A stretch of DNA of 64,000 bases, from assembly GCF_947623445.1 (NCBI RefSeq), contig NC_135240.1, positions 10,850,001-10,914,000 on the forward strand, written 5' to 3'. The notes beneath the pieces are model-generated. The model was not told where the DNA came from. It made no database searches and saw only the letters and a program-made list of their open reading frames with translations. Positions 49,513 through 60,883 of this stretch are shown in pieces; the stretch's first letter is position 1; every line of letters begins with the position of its first letter. The position numbers and the translations under genes are program-made. This DNA is from Clavelina lepadiformis (lineage: Eukaryota; Chordata; Ascidiacea; Aplousobranchia; Clavelinidae).

Positions 49513-50919
49513 TTATGTACTTGCTGTAGGAGAAGAATATTTGGCCTCCACATCATTCATAGTTTTCTTTACCCAAGACACAAGTGTTGGGATCCTCGTA
49601 TACACTCCTGGCATAAACGCTTCACCACAACCAATACCCCAGCTTACTGCACCCATTAGGTAAGAACGATTTTCAATATGATCCAGACAGGCTAAAGGAC
49701 CTCCTGAGTCTCCTTGGCAAGCATCCTTGCTACCGTCAACGGCACCAGCGCAAAACATCTTATCATTAACTAATCCACTCAACCAGTTAGCCTGGTTGCA
49801 AGTACCATGATCAATGATTTCCACAAATGTGTCTTGTAAAATAAACGGAAGACTTGACCCTTCACTAGTTGCGCCCCAACCAGATATTTGGCAAACAGTT
49901 CCATTTTCAACATGACGTCTATCTGAAGGCAAACATATAGTTTTCACATCTTTGTTTAGAGTAAAATGTCTGTCTAGCCTAAGAAGTGCTATGTCACTAT
50001 CATAGGTATCTAAATTGAATGACCAATGTGATATCACATCTGTTACAAAGGCTTTTTGGGCTTTAGTCATCATATCTCTGCGATCATTGACACCAGCATA
50101 CACAGTCCAGTTTTCAGGATGAGGGTATGCATCAACACAGTGTGCGGCAAATAAAATCCAATTTGAAGCAATGATGCTTCCACCACAAGTATGGCCCCTT
50201 GTCCACAACGACACTTGCCATGGATGTTGGTCAATTGAAGCATCCATACCTCCAACAACTCTTGCCTGAATGCGTTCGTCAATACTGCGTGCAAAGCGCC
50301 CTACATCATCATATGGATTCCTTACCGATGGATGCAACCTCCCACAGTTTTCCGAATTAATCCACACCCTTCCCAGCTCTGATGTTCCTTCGCCATTTCC
50401 ACTGCCACGATTCCCATTTCCAGAATCAACATTACTTCCAGTGCTAGAATAGACGTTAACTGTCTGGGGTATAGAAGTATCCTCTCTGTCAGAGCCTTTA
50501 GCAGCATGAGACCATACATAAACACCATAACCAACACCAGCTCCAATCGAACAACCAAGAAATATACTAAGAACTATGCAAATGGTGATCTTCTTCGGAG
50601 CTGTTGTCATTGATGAAAGGCTCTCAGGATTTAGCGCAACACTAATTCTAGGGGTGGCGTTTGCTGAAGGTTTTCTCTGTGAAGGTTTTTTTTGAGAAGT
50701 CTGGCCTTTTAAATGTAGTTCGACTTCCTCATTCGTACGATATCTCTTCTTTCTTTTTTCTTCAGGTCTTGATTCCACTGAGGTGGAAGGCCTGTCAATT
50801 TCTGGAGATTGTTTTGATTTTCCTATTACTTTTTCTTCTTGAACAATGGAAGTGGACTCCATAGGCATCATCTCTTTTTTGTCTTTTTTCATTCCTGCCG
50901 AGTAGTTTTTCTTCTCCAT
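49513..50919 (-). CDS. Type II transmembrane trypsin-like serine protease, single exon
   Basis: One uninterrupted frame of 468 aa. Residues 1-110 form a Lys/Ser-rich cytoplasmic tail. A signal anchor spans about 111-136 (ICIVLSIFLGCSIGAGVGYG), and a Ser/Gly/Asn-rich stalk follows. The zymogen cleavage site is QAR-VVGG (Arg220/Val221), so activation is by trypsin-like cleavage. The S1A catalytic triad is intact: His260 in FAAHC, Asp309 in DSDIALL, Ser405 in GDSGGP. Asp399 six residues before the serine predicts cleavage after Lys/Arg. Paired cysteines fit chymotrypsin-fold disulfides. The topology is that of TMPRSS/hepsin relatives, but there is no SEA, LDLa, CUB or SRCR domain in the stalk, so I give no symbol. 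The lack of introns in a gene class that is normally multi-exonic is odd and could mean a retrocopy. UTR introns cannot be excluded. Confidence 0.9.
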   Translation of the reverse strand: MEKKNYSAGMKKDKKEMMPMESTSIVQEEKVIGKSKQSPEIDRPSTSVESRPEEKRKKRYRTNEEVELHLKGQTSQKKPSQRKPSANATPRISVALNPESLSSMTTAPKKITICIVLSIFLGCSIGAGVGYGVYVWSHAAKGSDREDTSIPQTVNVYSSTGSNVDSGNGNRGSGNGEGTSELGRVWINSENCGRLHPSVRNPYDDVGRFARSIDERIQARVVGGMDASIDQHPWQVSLWTRGHTCGGSIIASNWILFAAHCVDAYPHPENWTVYAGVNDRRDMMTKAQKAFVTDVISHWSFNLDTYDSDIALLRLDRHFTLNKDVKTICLPSDRRHVENGTVCQISGWGATSEGSSLPFILQDTFVEIIDHGTCNQANWLSGLVNDKMFCAGAVDGSKDACQGDSGGPLACLDHIENRSYLMGAVSWGIGCGEAFMPGVYTRIPTLVSWVKKTMNDVEAKYSSPTAST

Positions 50920-52874
50920 GCTTATGAATTACACAAACAGACAAATAGGCTACAGTACTGACAACTAGACTCTGAGTAAACCAAATGCTATACAATAATC
51001 ACCTCCACTCGAAAAACATAAGGGCAAAAATCAGACAACTGACAGACTGAACTTATCTGCTCTCACCAATACTACAGCACTCTGCAATACAGCAAAATAT
51101 CATATCAGTAGTTCAGCCTGTTCCAAAGCGGTATTAGTGGTTTGACTGTAAGAAAACAAGCAATAAAATCTAAAAAAACTTTAAATGAAGGAAAATAAAA
51201 CAACACACGAAACAAACAGTATATGAGCCTACGTGATGGCCCACATCGTAATGAGTATTAACAGTAAGTATAAGTTCCTTGTTGCGCACATCTGTATAAC
51301 GTAACTTCCTTCCGGCCTTCGCACGAGCAATCTGCCAGCACAACGCGTAAAGCACCTGGAAACATGACACCAAATCACGAACTTTGTCAGATTGGCCAAC
51401 ATTTGGCGGCAACTAATCGTGAAGTTACTTTGCAAAACACGACAACCTTGATTGTTCGCAACACTCAGTAGAAAAGCTTGGAGTTCATTGGCTTACACAG
51501 GGGTAGTTTTGGTTAGGGTTTAAACCACTTCCGTTTCCTAAGACTTTGCCGTAGATGTAGGAAGTACTGCAATCACATTACCAGTCAATGTGCTAGGATT
51601 AGGTGACTTGCAAAACCTTTTCGACAAAAATTTTCTGCAAGTCAATGTTGGAGTTTACAACGTAAATACACACTATTTATTCTTAGAATATCAAATTTCG
51701 TGTAGTTGATAAACAGTTGTTTAAAGTTAATTTTAACCCAATTGCATGAGTCACAGGGAGTTAAGGGTCGTCTTTAAAATGAACATGTTTGAGGGCCAGT
51801 GAACTATGACTTAAATAATTTTAAACTTGGGTAAAATTAATCTCTTATGATTAAGCTTTTCAGAGATCAATCAAACAACAATATTAAAATATTCTAAATT
51901 TTTTCCTTCACAGACACAATCGAAAACATATTAATACAATAATATGATACAATATCTACAATTTTGGATTTTTATTGCCAGATCTGTAAGAAGGGAAACC
52001 CCCTATGGGAGTCTATTGATTCTATTCTACTAAAGTATACTAAAACAGGGCTTCTCAAACTTTTTGGGTCTGCGACCTCAATTTAACAAAGAAATTTCTA
52101 TGCGACCCCTTGAGAGGTAACCTACACGTTAATGATGTTAAAAAAATAAACGTCTAATTACAAATATCTAGTGGTATTTTTGTCTCTGGCAACATCATAC
52201 AAGTGCACACAATCCACCGAAGTACAGTAACTGTAGCTTGCAGTAATAAAAGAATCACGTAATGGAAACAGTAAAACGAATAAAAAATAATCAAAAAAAC
52301 CATTCAATTTATAAAAATTAAATTTTTTTCACAGATTGAGAAGCCCTGTACTAAAAGATAATGTTTTATTATACTATGATTGTACTGTAAGTATCATTTT
52401 TATCTGAAAAGACCAGTGGTCATTGACCAGTGTATACGCAGGCTGGCATTATGTTTTTGTTACTGAAAATTTTCTGGTTCTTGTTTTGTCGTCTAATGTA
52501 TCAATTTTTAACATAAAACAACGTAATCAAAAGGCACGCTTGCTTGCTGCTGCGATCGGCTTTGGGTAGTCTATTTAAGGTATCATTTCCAATTATCCAA
52601 TGCAATGGACGAATGTTATTTTTTTTTGTGAATTTCCTCAAACTTTGGTCTGCTAAATGATATAATTTAACAAAAGCTAGCAACAGTAATACTTTGCTTG
52701 AAGAACAACGTTCAAAATTGTGTTATTGTCAGTCAGATGTTTTACCAGGCACTATTGAATTGTACATGTAGATAATTTAGCTATTCTTGGTACCTTAGAA
52801 GTTCAAGGTTGTTTACCGAGCTTGTTTTGCACTGGTAATGGTTGTTGCTGCTCATCATATCATAAAATTTGAGT
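50920..52874. other. Divergent intergenic region between the serine protease and XPNPEP3
   Basis: It should contain both promoters. A GC-richer stretch at about 51230-51440 has two overlapping minus-strand open frames without an ATG start. It could be a non-coding first exon of the protease, but I recognise no protein. The hAT element at 52046-52348 lies here too. Confidence 0.5.
52046..52348. mobile_element. Non-autonomous hAT element (303 bp) with perfect 8-bp target duplication
   Basis: Termini CAGGGCTTCTCAAACTTT and GATTGAGAAGCCCTG, with TACTAAAA on both sides (52038-52045 and 52349-52356). The interior begins TTGGGTCTGCGACC and is otherwise AT-rich, with no transposase frame. Confidence 0.9.
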
Positions 52875-55800
52875 ATGAGAAAAAGTCTCTTAACTAGTTT
52901 TCATCACTTGACATGTGTAAATACAAACTGTTTCTTTGCACACCGTGCTTTGTCTATCGGTTCCTCTGCACAGAATTTTCAGGAAAATGCCATCACACGA
53001 AATCTTGGTCAACCCACTGCATATACTCATCCATTTCTTTTAAACAAAGGTATCAAAATATACTTTATAAAGATATAAACTAATATTTTCATATTTGTGG
53101 ATTTTTTTTAAAGTGCTAACATATCAGGTATAAAATATTTATCAAAGCGTGTCTTATTATGATATAAATATATTAGGATTTCATATCAAACTGCAAAAAT
53201 AATTTGATAGTTTTTTGTGTCATAATGTTTTAGGCGAAGTTACACCTGGTCTCACAAAGGAAGATTATGAAGAAAGAAGAAGTGCTTTGATAAGGATCAT
53301 AAATGCAGTATCTAAGAAACAAAAGGTTTATTGTCATAATCATAACTATATTTACCTTTACTTTTGGTTGTTGCAGGACTTCTGTGGGTGACAAGAATGT
53401 GGTCCAAGGTTTAAAATGTGGACTTAATCTTGTTTGTAAAAATGTAACTAAACTTTTTAGAATGACAAAGAAGAGAAGGGAAATGTTGTAATTTTATTCG
53501 GTGAACCCATCAAATACATGAGTGAAGACATACCTTACCCATTCCACCAAAATACCAACTTTCGATATCTCACTGGCTTTTTGGTACGAGTTTATTGCAG
53601 CGAAAAGTACATTTAATACCAAAGCAAAGACTTTCGTAATGAAAAATCTATTTTTACCATTGTAAATATCTTGCAGGAACCCGACAGTTGCCTTATATTA
53701 GACAGCCGATCAGTTGAGGAATCTTCCACTCATAAATCAACACTGCTTGTACAAGAGCGTGATTCGCATAAAGAGTTGTGGCATGGGGCTAGAGCTGGCA
53801 CTGATGGGGCCGTGGAGCACACAGGTAAATACAGTTGACTAGCTGCTATATTTGGCCACTCTTTCCCAGATCGAGCTAAGAAATATACTTTTCTTTGTTT
53901 ATGAGAGATATGGAGCTAATATGCTCATCTTTAATATTACACAGTAAAAGGGTAGTAGTAGGTAGGTAGGCAATGAAATCATCCAGAAAAGTAACCTTAA
54001 GCCCGATAAAGGATCCACAGTAAAATCATTTAAAATTAAAAAGGCATACACTGAGCAACAAATACTTTAACTCAACATTACTGTACCCGTATTAAAAACT
54101 GTTCAATATTCATCAACAGTCAGTAAAGTTGGCTTGTATTGTACCCAATAATACATTGTTATTTTATTATTAAACCATAGTCCCTCGAAGTGAGTGTGTA
54201 TCATGCGTATTTGTTCGAATTAAGTGAAGATTTGTCTGAACAACCATGAGAATTATGTGTACAATGTTTACTTTTGTACGGTTTATAATTGTGCCAAAGT
54301 AAATCTTTTCTTTGGATTATCTGGTGACTGAATATAGCAGATCGACTCTATATCTTCATTGTATAATTCTCTTTAATAAACATTTATTAAAGTTAGGGGC
54401 AAGTGCTAAAACAAACTGATCCTATATCAAAGAACAGTTGTCAATGAGTTTACTGGAGGAAGAAAGACAACTTTTCTTTACTTTAGCGTCAACTTGTTTC
54501 CACGCTTGACTCTTGCTTAAAAGTAAGCTTATTGTGTGTTTAAATTGATCTTCTGCGGCGTATTTTGTTTCACAACTACTTTTGCAACGCAGGTATAGAT
54601 CATGCAGAAGGCATGCAACATCTGTCAAATATCCTCAAGAAGTACTTGTCGGAAAACTATGACATTTGGTATGATTTTCAAAGGCCAACAAACCTGGAAT
54701 TGCATATGAATCACATGAGGTAACTAAACTGTGTTTAACATACAATTTAAATTAAATTTAGAAATTTTTACGATGCCAACATGAAAGCATTGCAAGTGGT
54801 TAGAAAATGAGATTTTCTTTCACTTATAATATAGGTCATTTTTGACTGATGCATTTAAAAAAAAATTGAAAATACGATCTATAAATGATGCTATACATCA
54901 GCAACGACATATTAAAACAAACAAGGAAATTGTGTTAATGATGGAAGCCGGTAGAATAACCGCTGAGGTAAGATGTCAAAAATAAACCTAAAATTTATCT
55001 TTTGTTTGAATTTTGTTACTTTGTGGTGATGTACCAGTGCATTTTCATAATAATGCCATTGTACTATTACAGGCTTTCAAGCAAACTATACCATTTTCTT
55101 CCCCCGACATAAATGAAGGCACAGTTCAGGCTTTACTAGATTGTGAATGTAGAGTAAGAGGTGCACAGATGTTAGCATATCCTCCAGTTGTAGCTGGTGG
55201 CAACAGGTTTGTTTTCTGTGTGGATACCGATTTGAGTCGATTAAAAAATGATGTAATCAGTAACTTGATAATTTCGTTGAACTTCATTTAGAAAAAAAAT
55301 TATTGTGCCAGTGCCAGTACGAGAAACTTTGCTTGCATATTGGATATTGCATTTCATGTATAAGTGGTTAGTCGTTTTTGGTTTAGGGCAAATACATTGC
55401 ACTACATTTTCAACAACCAGCGTATCAAGGATGGGGAATTGGTGCTGGTTGACGCAGGAGCAGAGTATCACGGATATGTTGCTGATATAACAAGGACGTG
55501 GCCTGTAAATGGAAAGTATGTGGTCAACAACATCACTAAGAAATTAGCAGAGATCTTTGTATTTCACTTTCTTTAATATCTTGACATATCTGCTGATTGA
55601 ATTTAAACGCTTAAAAGTAGTAATACTGTAGTCAGTCACTTATCACACATCTAGGTTCAGCCCAGCACAACGAACGTTGTATGAAGCTGTGCTGAAAACT
55701 CAAAGAGCGTGCATCAGCCTGTGCAAGCCTGGCAATACATTAGATCAAATTTACAACGCCATGGCGATGCTTATTGTTCAGGAGTTAATGGCGAACAAAA

Positions 55801-56398
55801 TAATAAAAAGGAAACCAAAAGGACATGAAACGTACGAGGTATATTTCAATTTGAGTACTCTACTAACTTAGCGCTGGCGTGTAGCATGGCGTTAATTTCG
55901 TAAGAAAAGTTTGCAAGTGACGCTAGCATAATAATCAGGTCGCACGGAAATACTGTCCCCATCACGTTAGCCACTGGCTTGGAATGGACGTTCATGACAC
56001 GCAGTGCGTACCGCGCTCCATACCTCTTACACCAGGCATGGTTGTCACTGTGGAACCAGGTACGATTTATCAAATTATCAAGCAAGTGTAGATTGTGATT
56101 TATGAAACGTGCAAGAATACATTGGAATACTGGATGATACATTTTGCGTTGAATGGATTCTACATTTGCTATCGAATTAAATGCTCTGGATTTTTCATGT
56201 ATTGAATATTTGAGTGTCGTATGTCACTGGTTAGGGATCTACATACGCGAAGATGACATAGACGTTTCTGAAGAATATCGCGGTATTGGGATCCGTATTG
56301 AAGATGACGTAGCAGTGACGTCAGACGGGCCACTTGTGCTTACCGGGGCGTGTCCTAAAGACGTTGACGAAATTGAACTACTAATGTCCAACACGTGA
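52875..56398 (+). CDS. XPNPEP3: Xaa-Pro aminopeptidase 3 (XPNPEP3), mitochondrial
   Basis: Eleven exons, 1530 nt, 509 aa: 52875-53049, 53234-53325, 53461-53583, 53677-53824, 54593-54719, 54835-54967, 55073-55206, 55387-55515, 55655-55838, 55939-56059, 56235-56398. The enzyme is a pita-bread metallopeptidase that removes an N-terminal residue before proline. The first about 30 residues ([13 protein letters not shown], later [10 protein letters not shown]) are basic and Ser/Thr-rich, like a mitochondrial presequence. The creatinase-like N domain follows ([35 protein letters not shown]). The catalytic domain keeps all five metal ligands: Asp333 (LVDAGAEY), Asp344 (VADITRTWP), His427 ([13 protein letters not shown]), Glu454 (VTVEPG) and Glu478 (RIEDD). 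Length equals the vertebrate protein. Every exon phase agrees. It converges on the SLC25 carrier gene. Confidence 0.95.
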
Positions 56399-56440
56399 TA
56401 ACCACTATGATGGTACACATGTTTTCCGATGTGTTCGTGT

Positions 56441-56446
56441 AATAAA
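56441..56446 (+). promoter_or_regulatory. Candidate XPNPEP3 poly(A) signal
   Basis: AATAAA 43 nt after the stop codon at 56396-56398, preceded by a GTGTTCGTGT stretch. The foldback element begins about 35 bp beyond it. Confidence 0.55.
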
Positions 56447-56479
56447 TGGTTTGGATATATGCATGTGATAGCATTGGAT

Positions 56480-56976
56480 GGCGTTTATGGTTAGCCAAAT
56501 GTGTCAGAAATCGCATTTTTCAACGCGTTCCCAATTTACGAACACGTAGCTTTGATTCTTTGCTTGGCCGAAAGTGTCATAATAACGCGTTGCTAAATTA
56601 TATACGCGTTCACAAATTGCATGTACGCTGAATTATCGTGCACAAAAATTAGCTGTATTGACCAAACAGGTAACTATTGGCTCACCTATACACGCTTGTA
56701 AATTGCGATCGTGTTTACAATTTGGGAACACGTTTTGCTTGTCTGCTCGCGCTGGTTTTGTTCAGGCGAACACGTTCACAAATTACCAACGCGTTCATGT
56801 ACTAATGACCCAATCCGAAAACAGAGTTATGTTTTTTTTTGCACGATAGTTTAAAGTGCATGCAATTTATGAACACGTTGTTATGAATCTTTCGGCCAGC
56901 AAAATATCATACTTACGCGTACGCAATTTATGCTAAATACAGCGAATTCTGACACATATGGCTGGCCATAGGCGTT
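56480..56976. mobile_element. Foldback / MITE-like imperfect palindrome, about 0.5 kb
   Basis: The two ends are inverted copies: GGTTAGCCAAATGTGTCAGA on the left pairs with TCTGACACATATGGCTGGCC on the right. Further in, a left block around 56560-56620 (TTGGCCGAAAGTGTCATAA, then AACGCGTT) pairs with a right block around 56870-56920 (TTATGAATCTTTCGGCCAGC), so the symmetry goes well beyond the ends. Variants of a GCGTTCACAAATT word recur about six times in both orientations. I see no clear target duplication or coding frame, so the superfamily is unknown. Confidence 0.7.
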
Positions 56977-57312
56977 CACGCATGAAGAAATTAGCACGCC
57001 ACGATACGAGTTAAACATGTTTTATTCATATAACATTACCAATGTTAGAATTGACTTCGCAGAAGTCAGGCGAAATTACAACACATTTACAACTATGAAA
57101 CGTGATTGTAAAGAAACTATCCTGGCATTGAATAAGGAAAGGATAGACAGTGTAATAATTCAAACAGTTGATTTTGATTTACACCAATATATGGTTGTCT
57201 TGGTTGATCTCCAGCTCTTTGACAAAATTAGAAATATTTTATCAAATGATATTGGCAGCCAAACGAAAAGTGTTATCCTTTCGACCTAAGGAAGACAAGT
57301 TGTCGGCCCAAT

Positions 57313-59424
57313 TTACTCTCCTTTTGATCCGCGAAACAATTGTGTAGTAAATTCCACCCCGCACAACAAGGCTCCGCATTGGGGAAATCCTCTCAATGCA
57401 TTGAGGGTTAAACCCCGAAAAAATGCTGACATCCCGTGCTCTCTGTAAATGCTGACAGTACAGTGCCAGAATCCACGATACTTTTGAGTTTTTCTACCGA
57501 TATCAGCCTGGAGCCTGTATAGTCATATCAAAAATATACAAAACATTTGGCGCAATCAACTGCTACGACATAGAACAATCATATTTACCGGCTTTTTACT
57601 GTATCCACTGGATGCATTACACCCCAAGAAATTGCTCCGGTAAGCCCCCCTGCCCAAGCACTGGCCACTAGAGCCGCTAGCTTACTATCATGATCTCCAA
57701 TAAAATACTCCCTCAAGGAATCGTAAGGTACAAGAAACACGGTATACCCTGGAACATCACGAATTATCATTGTAGGTGCACCGCGGTAAATCCCACGAAT
57801 ACCGTTACGTCGATAGACATCAATGAAACAGTCAATTGGTCCACGGTATATCGTCTGTTGCTTTGCTAACGGTATTACGCGGGGAGTCTCTGCTTTTCGC
57901 AATGATGTACAGCCACTTGCGGATGTTCTGCCTGTTGAAGCAAGTTATAGCCTACTGTAGCTTAAAGTAGCAGTTTCCATACAGTACAACATTGAAGTTG
58001 AGCGTTCGCGAAAAACCTATATGGAAACTTATATAAGTAAACTTTTTGCATGACAAAAGATGGTTAGATTTATAAGGGTTTTATACAATTAATTATTGAC
58101 AGAACACTACTTGTTTCAGATGACAATCCTTGGAGATAGGCGGGTGCTGTATTTAATGTTAGTCTGGATTTCTTGGTTTCCGTTTGGACTTGCAAGCGAA
58201 TCTGATGAACAATGGCAAACATAGACAAACAAGATAGACAAAAATCTTTCGAAAAAAAGAAAATATTACTTTAACAAGATCCACAGGGGCACCGATTATC
58301 ACGGAGGTGCCCCCAGTGGCCATGGCAGCTAGACACTGATCTTTGTATCCCAACGGTTGGTTAGAATCATTGTAACGCCATCGCCCAATTAATGCTTGAT
58401 AGTGACTGCAAAGCGTAAAAACACTCAGATTGTCATACTCAAATTTTGTTACGAATAATTTATTCAATTGTTTAAGCTCGACCATTTCTGTGAAAATTAA
58501 GACTATGATTTTTTGAAAAAATATATGACTATATGACTTTAATGACTATAACGAGCACATTAGTTTGAAAAGCGTAGACCTACTGGTAAGACCCGAAAAC
58601 GAAAGAATTGTAAGCAGAAGCAGACACCAATGGAAAAGCCATTCCTTTGAAGAAACCTCGTAGTCCCTCCCATTTCAAAGTGGTCAAAGCGCAGTCGATT
58701 CCACTTTTATAAGTCGTGGAGGTTTGTAGGCGTACCTCAAATGAAAATAGAAATTAAGTTAGGTTTAGAAAATCGTTCAATCCTAGGCCTATCACATTCT
58801 GAATATAAAAATTGATATGAAATAAATTTCGAAACGTATGAAATATCAGAAAACGTGCCCAGCATATGCCGTAATGTTACTGACTATAAAGTATATTTTC
58901 GTTTACAGCAATGTTCTATCAAACGTTGTAAGGCATACCACCCGAAAAAATTAATCTTTTTACGCATAACTACGCTATAGTAGGCCTGCGTCACACAGTA
59001 TTGGCATCACTTCTACAAAAAATGTTGGTTACTTGGTGATTTCTCATAGCATATAGCTTTGAAGGCTAATTATCAGAATATTTAAGTATTGTAAATTTTC
59101 ATTTTATTACGACCTTTTGACAGCTAAACGAGACCTTAGCTTTCAGGCTAATCCCAGTTGCTATAGGCTTACTTTGACCGTATCCAAAGGATGTGAAGCA
59201 ATAACGCTTGAAGCACCTGCCAAAACAGAAAGTTCTGTAAGAGATGACATCAATAATAAATCAAAATTTGTACAGCAAATTAATCAGTTTAACTACAGAT
59301 ACCCAGATATTGTAGAAAATAGGTATGTTCAGCAAAAAATTTGAAATATAACTACAAAGTTGTTTCAAAAAGTAGTCCAATTACCTCCCACCCATCCAGC
59401 GACGAAGGCGTCTGCTTCTACCAT
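57313..59424 (-). CDS. SLC25A48: Mitochondrial carrier of the SLC25A45/A47/A48 group
   Basis: Seven exons, 59424-59385, 59216-59173, 58735-58584, 58405-58270, 58201-58111, 57931-57589, 57514-57313; 335 aa. An inner-membrane carrier with six membrane helices. The three repeats carry signature motifs HPLDTVK, APVDLVK and HPVDTVKSR. Group-specific sequence includes FVAGWVGGASSVIASHPLD at the N-terminus, RGFFKGMAFPL, IRDVPGYTVFLVPYD and AGGLTGAISWGVMHP, closest in my memory to SLC25A48. The start ATG is followed directly by the first helix, as usual. Exon 5 (58201-58111, IRLQVQTETKK) was found by phase and by the expected sequence after the second signature. Its 3' donor is the least certain splice site. 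The transported substrate cannot be read from the sequence. The gene converges on XPNPEP3. Confidence 0.9.
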
Positions 59425-60452
59425 CGCTAAACATATAACCCATCTTACTAGGCTAATTTCTATTCTTTTTTTTTCAACAATTTAAACGCAAATAAAATGC
59501 TTGCTGCAAGTTATAACTAACTTTCTTAAATTAATTTTCCAAAAACTTAACCGTAGACAATCTTTTCGCATTTTCTTACGTCAATTAGTTGTTTGCTGTG
59601 TCGGGTTCGACTTGCAAAAAACAATCTTCTTTAACAAGCACTGTAGTAACCACGTTACAATATTACGTCATAAATATGCGCTGCGCAAAGTGTAATTAGA
59701 GTTGCTAGATAGTCGTTGCTGGCTCCATCCAACTTTACTCATTGTTTGACTAACCTCGATCGTAAACGCCGCCAACACTCAACCGCAAGCCCGACCCCTT
59801 TTAAACAAAGGATAATAACAAGGATAACAAAGGATAGGAACAAAGCTATGAAAACTACGCCTGTTTTCGCTATTCCCCGAAAAGGTTGTAAAAACCCTTG
59901 GCACAGGTCTGAATCTAAATTTAATAAAATAGGCTACTTTTTGCAAACGCTAAGTTAAGTTATGTATGCAAACAAGTCTTTTGTGCCCAGTACATGTTTC
60001 CGTGATTTCGTTTTACAAATTAACTGGTCGATCACAGATAACATAAAACGAATAAAAAAGCGGATGAAGTCGCCAGCGAAACATAATGTCATCGGACAGA
60101 ATTTGCGTGAAACAAAAGTCTGTTTAGCCAGAGATGTACTGCAGAAGAAAGCACAGACAGTATGAACACAATTGCGAAACTTAGATACCGATCAAAACTG
60201 AACTCAAAGAATTCGACTTTATTATAATGGTGAAATATCCAAATTGGGACTGAAATCATCGAATTTCTTTTTCTTTTCTTCTGTATTTTTTTTAAAGCAA
60301 CTTTAAAAAAGTTTGGTAGTTTGTAAACGACGCCTTCTTACGTATGTACAAAATGATATCCTGATCAATTATACTGAAGACGGTAAAAGGTCTTTATTGA
60401 TATCGTTGTTCGTCACTCCCAAATCGGTGTCATTAACGAAAATGGGATAAAT
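59425..60452. other. Intergenic gap between the carrier gene and the Hip-like gene
   Basis: Carrier promoter side. It has several plus-strand open frames of 60-80 codons with no resemblance to known proteins and no splice logic. Nothing is called here. Confidence 0.5.
60393..60398 (-). promoter_or_regulatory. Poly(A) signal of the Hip-like gene (AATAAA, minus strand)
   Basis: Minus-strand AATAAA 55 nt after the stop codon at 60453-60455. Its position supports the two-exon 3' end being a real transcript. Confidence 0.55.
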
Positions 60453-60883
60453 TTAATCCAGATCAATATCATCAGGAACTTCAAAGATCTTTGGTTCGCC
60501 ATCATCATTCGCCTTTTCATCGGGTACAGCATCATCAGCGCCAGGCATTGGTGCTTCTCCAGCAAAATTGAACATATTTGGCATTTGCTGTCGAAATTTT
60601 TCCTCAGCCTCCTACAAAACGTAATGACAATATCGTATGCCAAAGCTTTAAAAAACATAACTGCATCTGATTAATACTGCATCATACCCCAACTATTCCA
60701 AAAGGAAATTAAACGTACAATCTCAAGTCGTTTCATTCACTGTACCTTGTCCCTCTTTGCTTGTTCTTTTCTTGCTTTCTCCTGAGCTTTCTGCGCTTTG
60801 CGTACACGGTTAAGTCGCTCTTTGACTTCTTTTTCCTTCTGCTTCCGTTCCCTCGCCATTCGATGCTCCCGTATTTTAGTACC
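60453..60883 (-). CDS. Hip (ST13)-like coiled-coil protein, last two exons
   Basis: Exon 60883-60746 (46 codons, phase 0) is joined to exon 60611-60453, which ends in TAA; 98 residues are visible. The first exon is a highly charged helix (KIREHRMARERKQKEKEVKE, then RLNRVRKAQ). It resembles the segment after the TPRs of Hip/ST13, the Hsc70-interacting co-chaperone (KI-EHR-x3-ERK pattern). The second ends in an acidic tail (EVPDDIDLD). The Gly/Met-rich stretch and DP domain that normally finish Hip are missing. I find no TPR exons upstream before sarcalumenin begins at 61721. Either the gene is a short derivative, or the first exons are too divergent for me to see. A short upstream frame beginning MTDWLWGSTK (61047) might be a first exon. 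In human, ST13 lies next to XPNPEP3, which supports the identification. Identity is moderate confidence; that it is coding is likely. Confidence 0.55.

Larger units (their letters stand above)
56399..57312. other. Convergent intergenic region between XPNPEP3 and the carrier gene
   Basis: Mostly taken up by the foldback element at 56480-56976. A plus-strand 90-codon frame at 57017-57289 has no family resemblance and is not called. Confidence 0.55.

Noticed and set aside
51170..51435. Overlapping minus-strand frames that look protein-like (VGQSDKVRDLVSCFQVLYAL)
   Set aside because: No ATG start, two frames equally open, no recognised family. More likely a GC-richer promoter or untranslated first exon of the protease.
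57017..57289. 90-codon plus-strand open frame starting MFYSYNITNV
   Set aside because: No homologue recognised, squeezed between a foldback element and the 3' end of the convergent carrier gene, and no nearby promoter or poly(A) signal.
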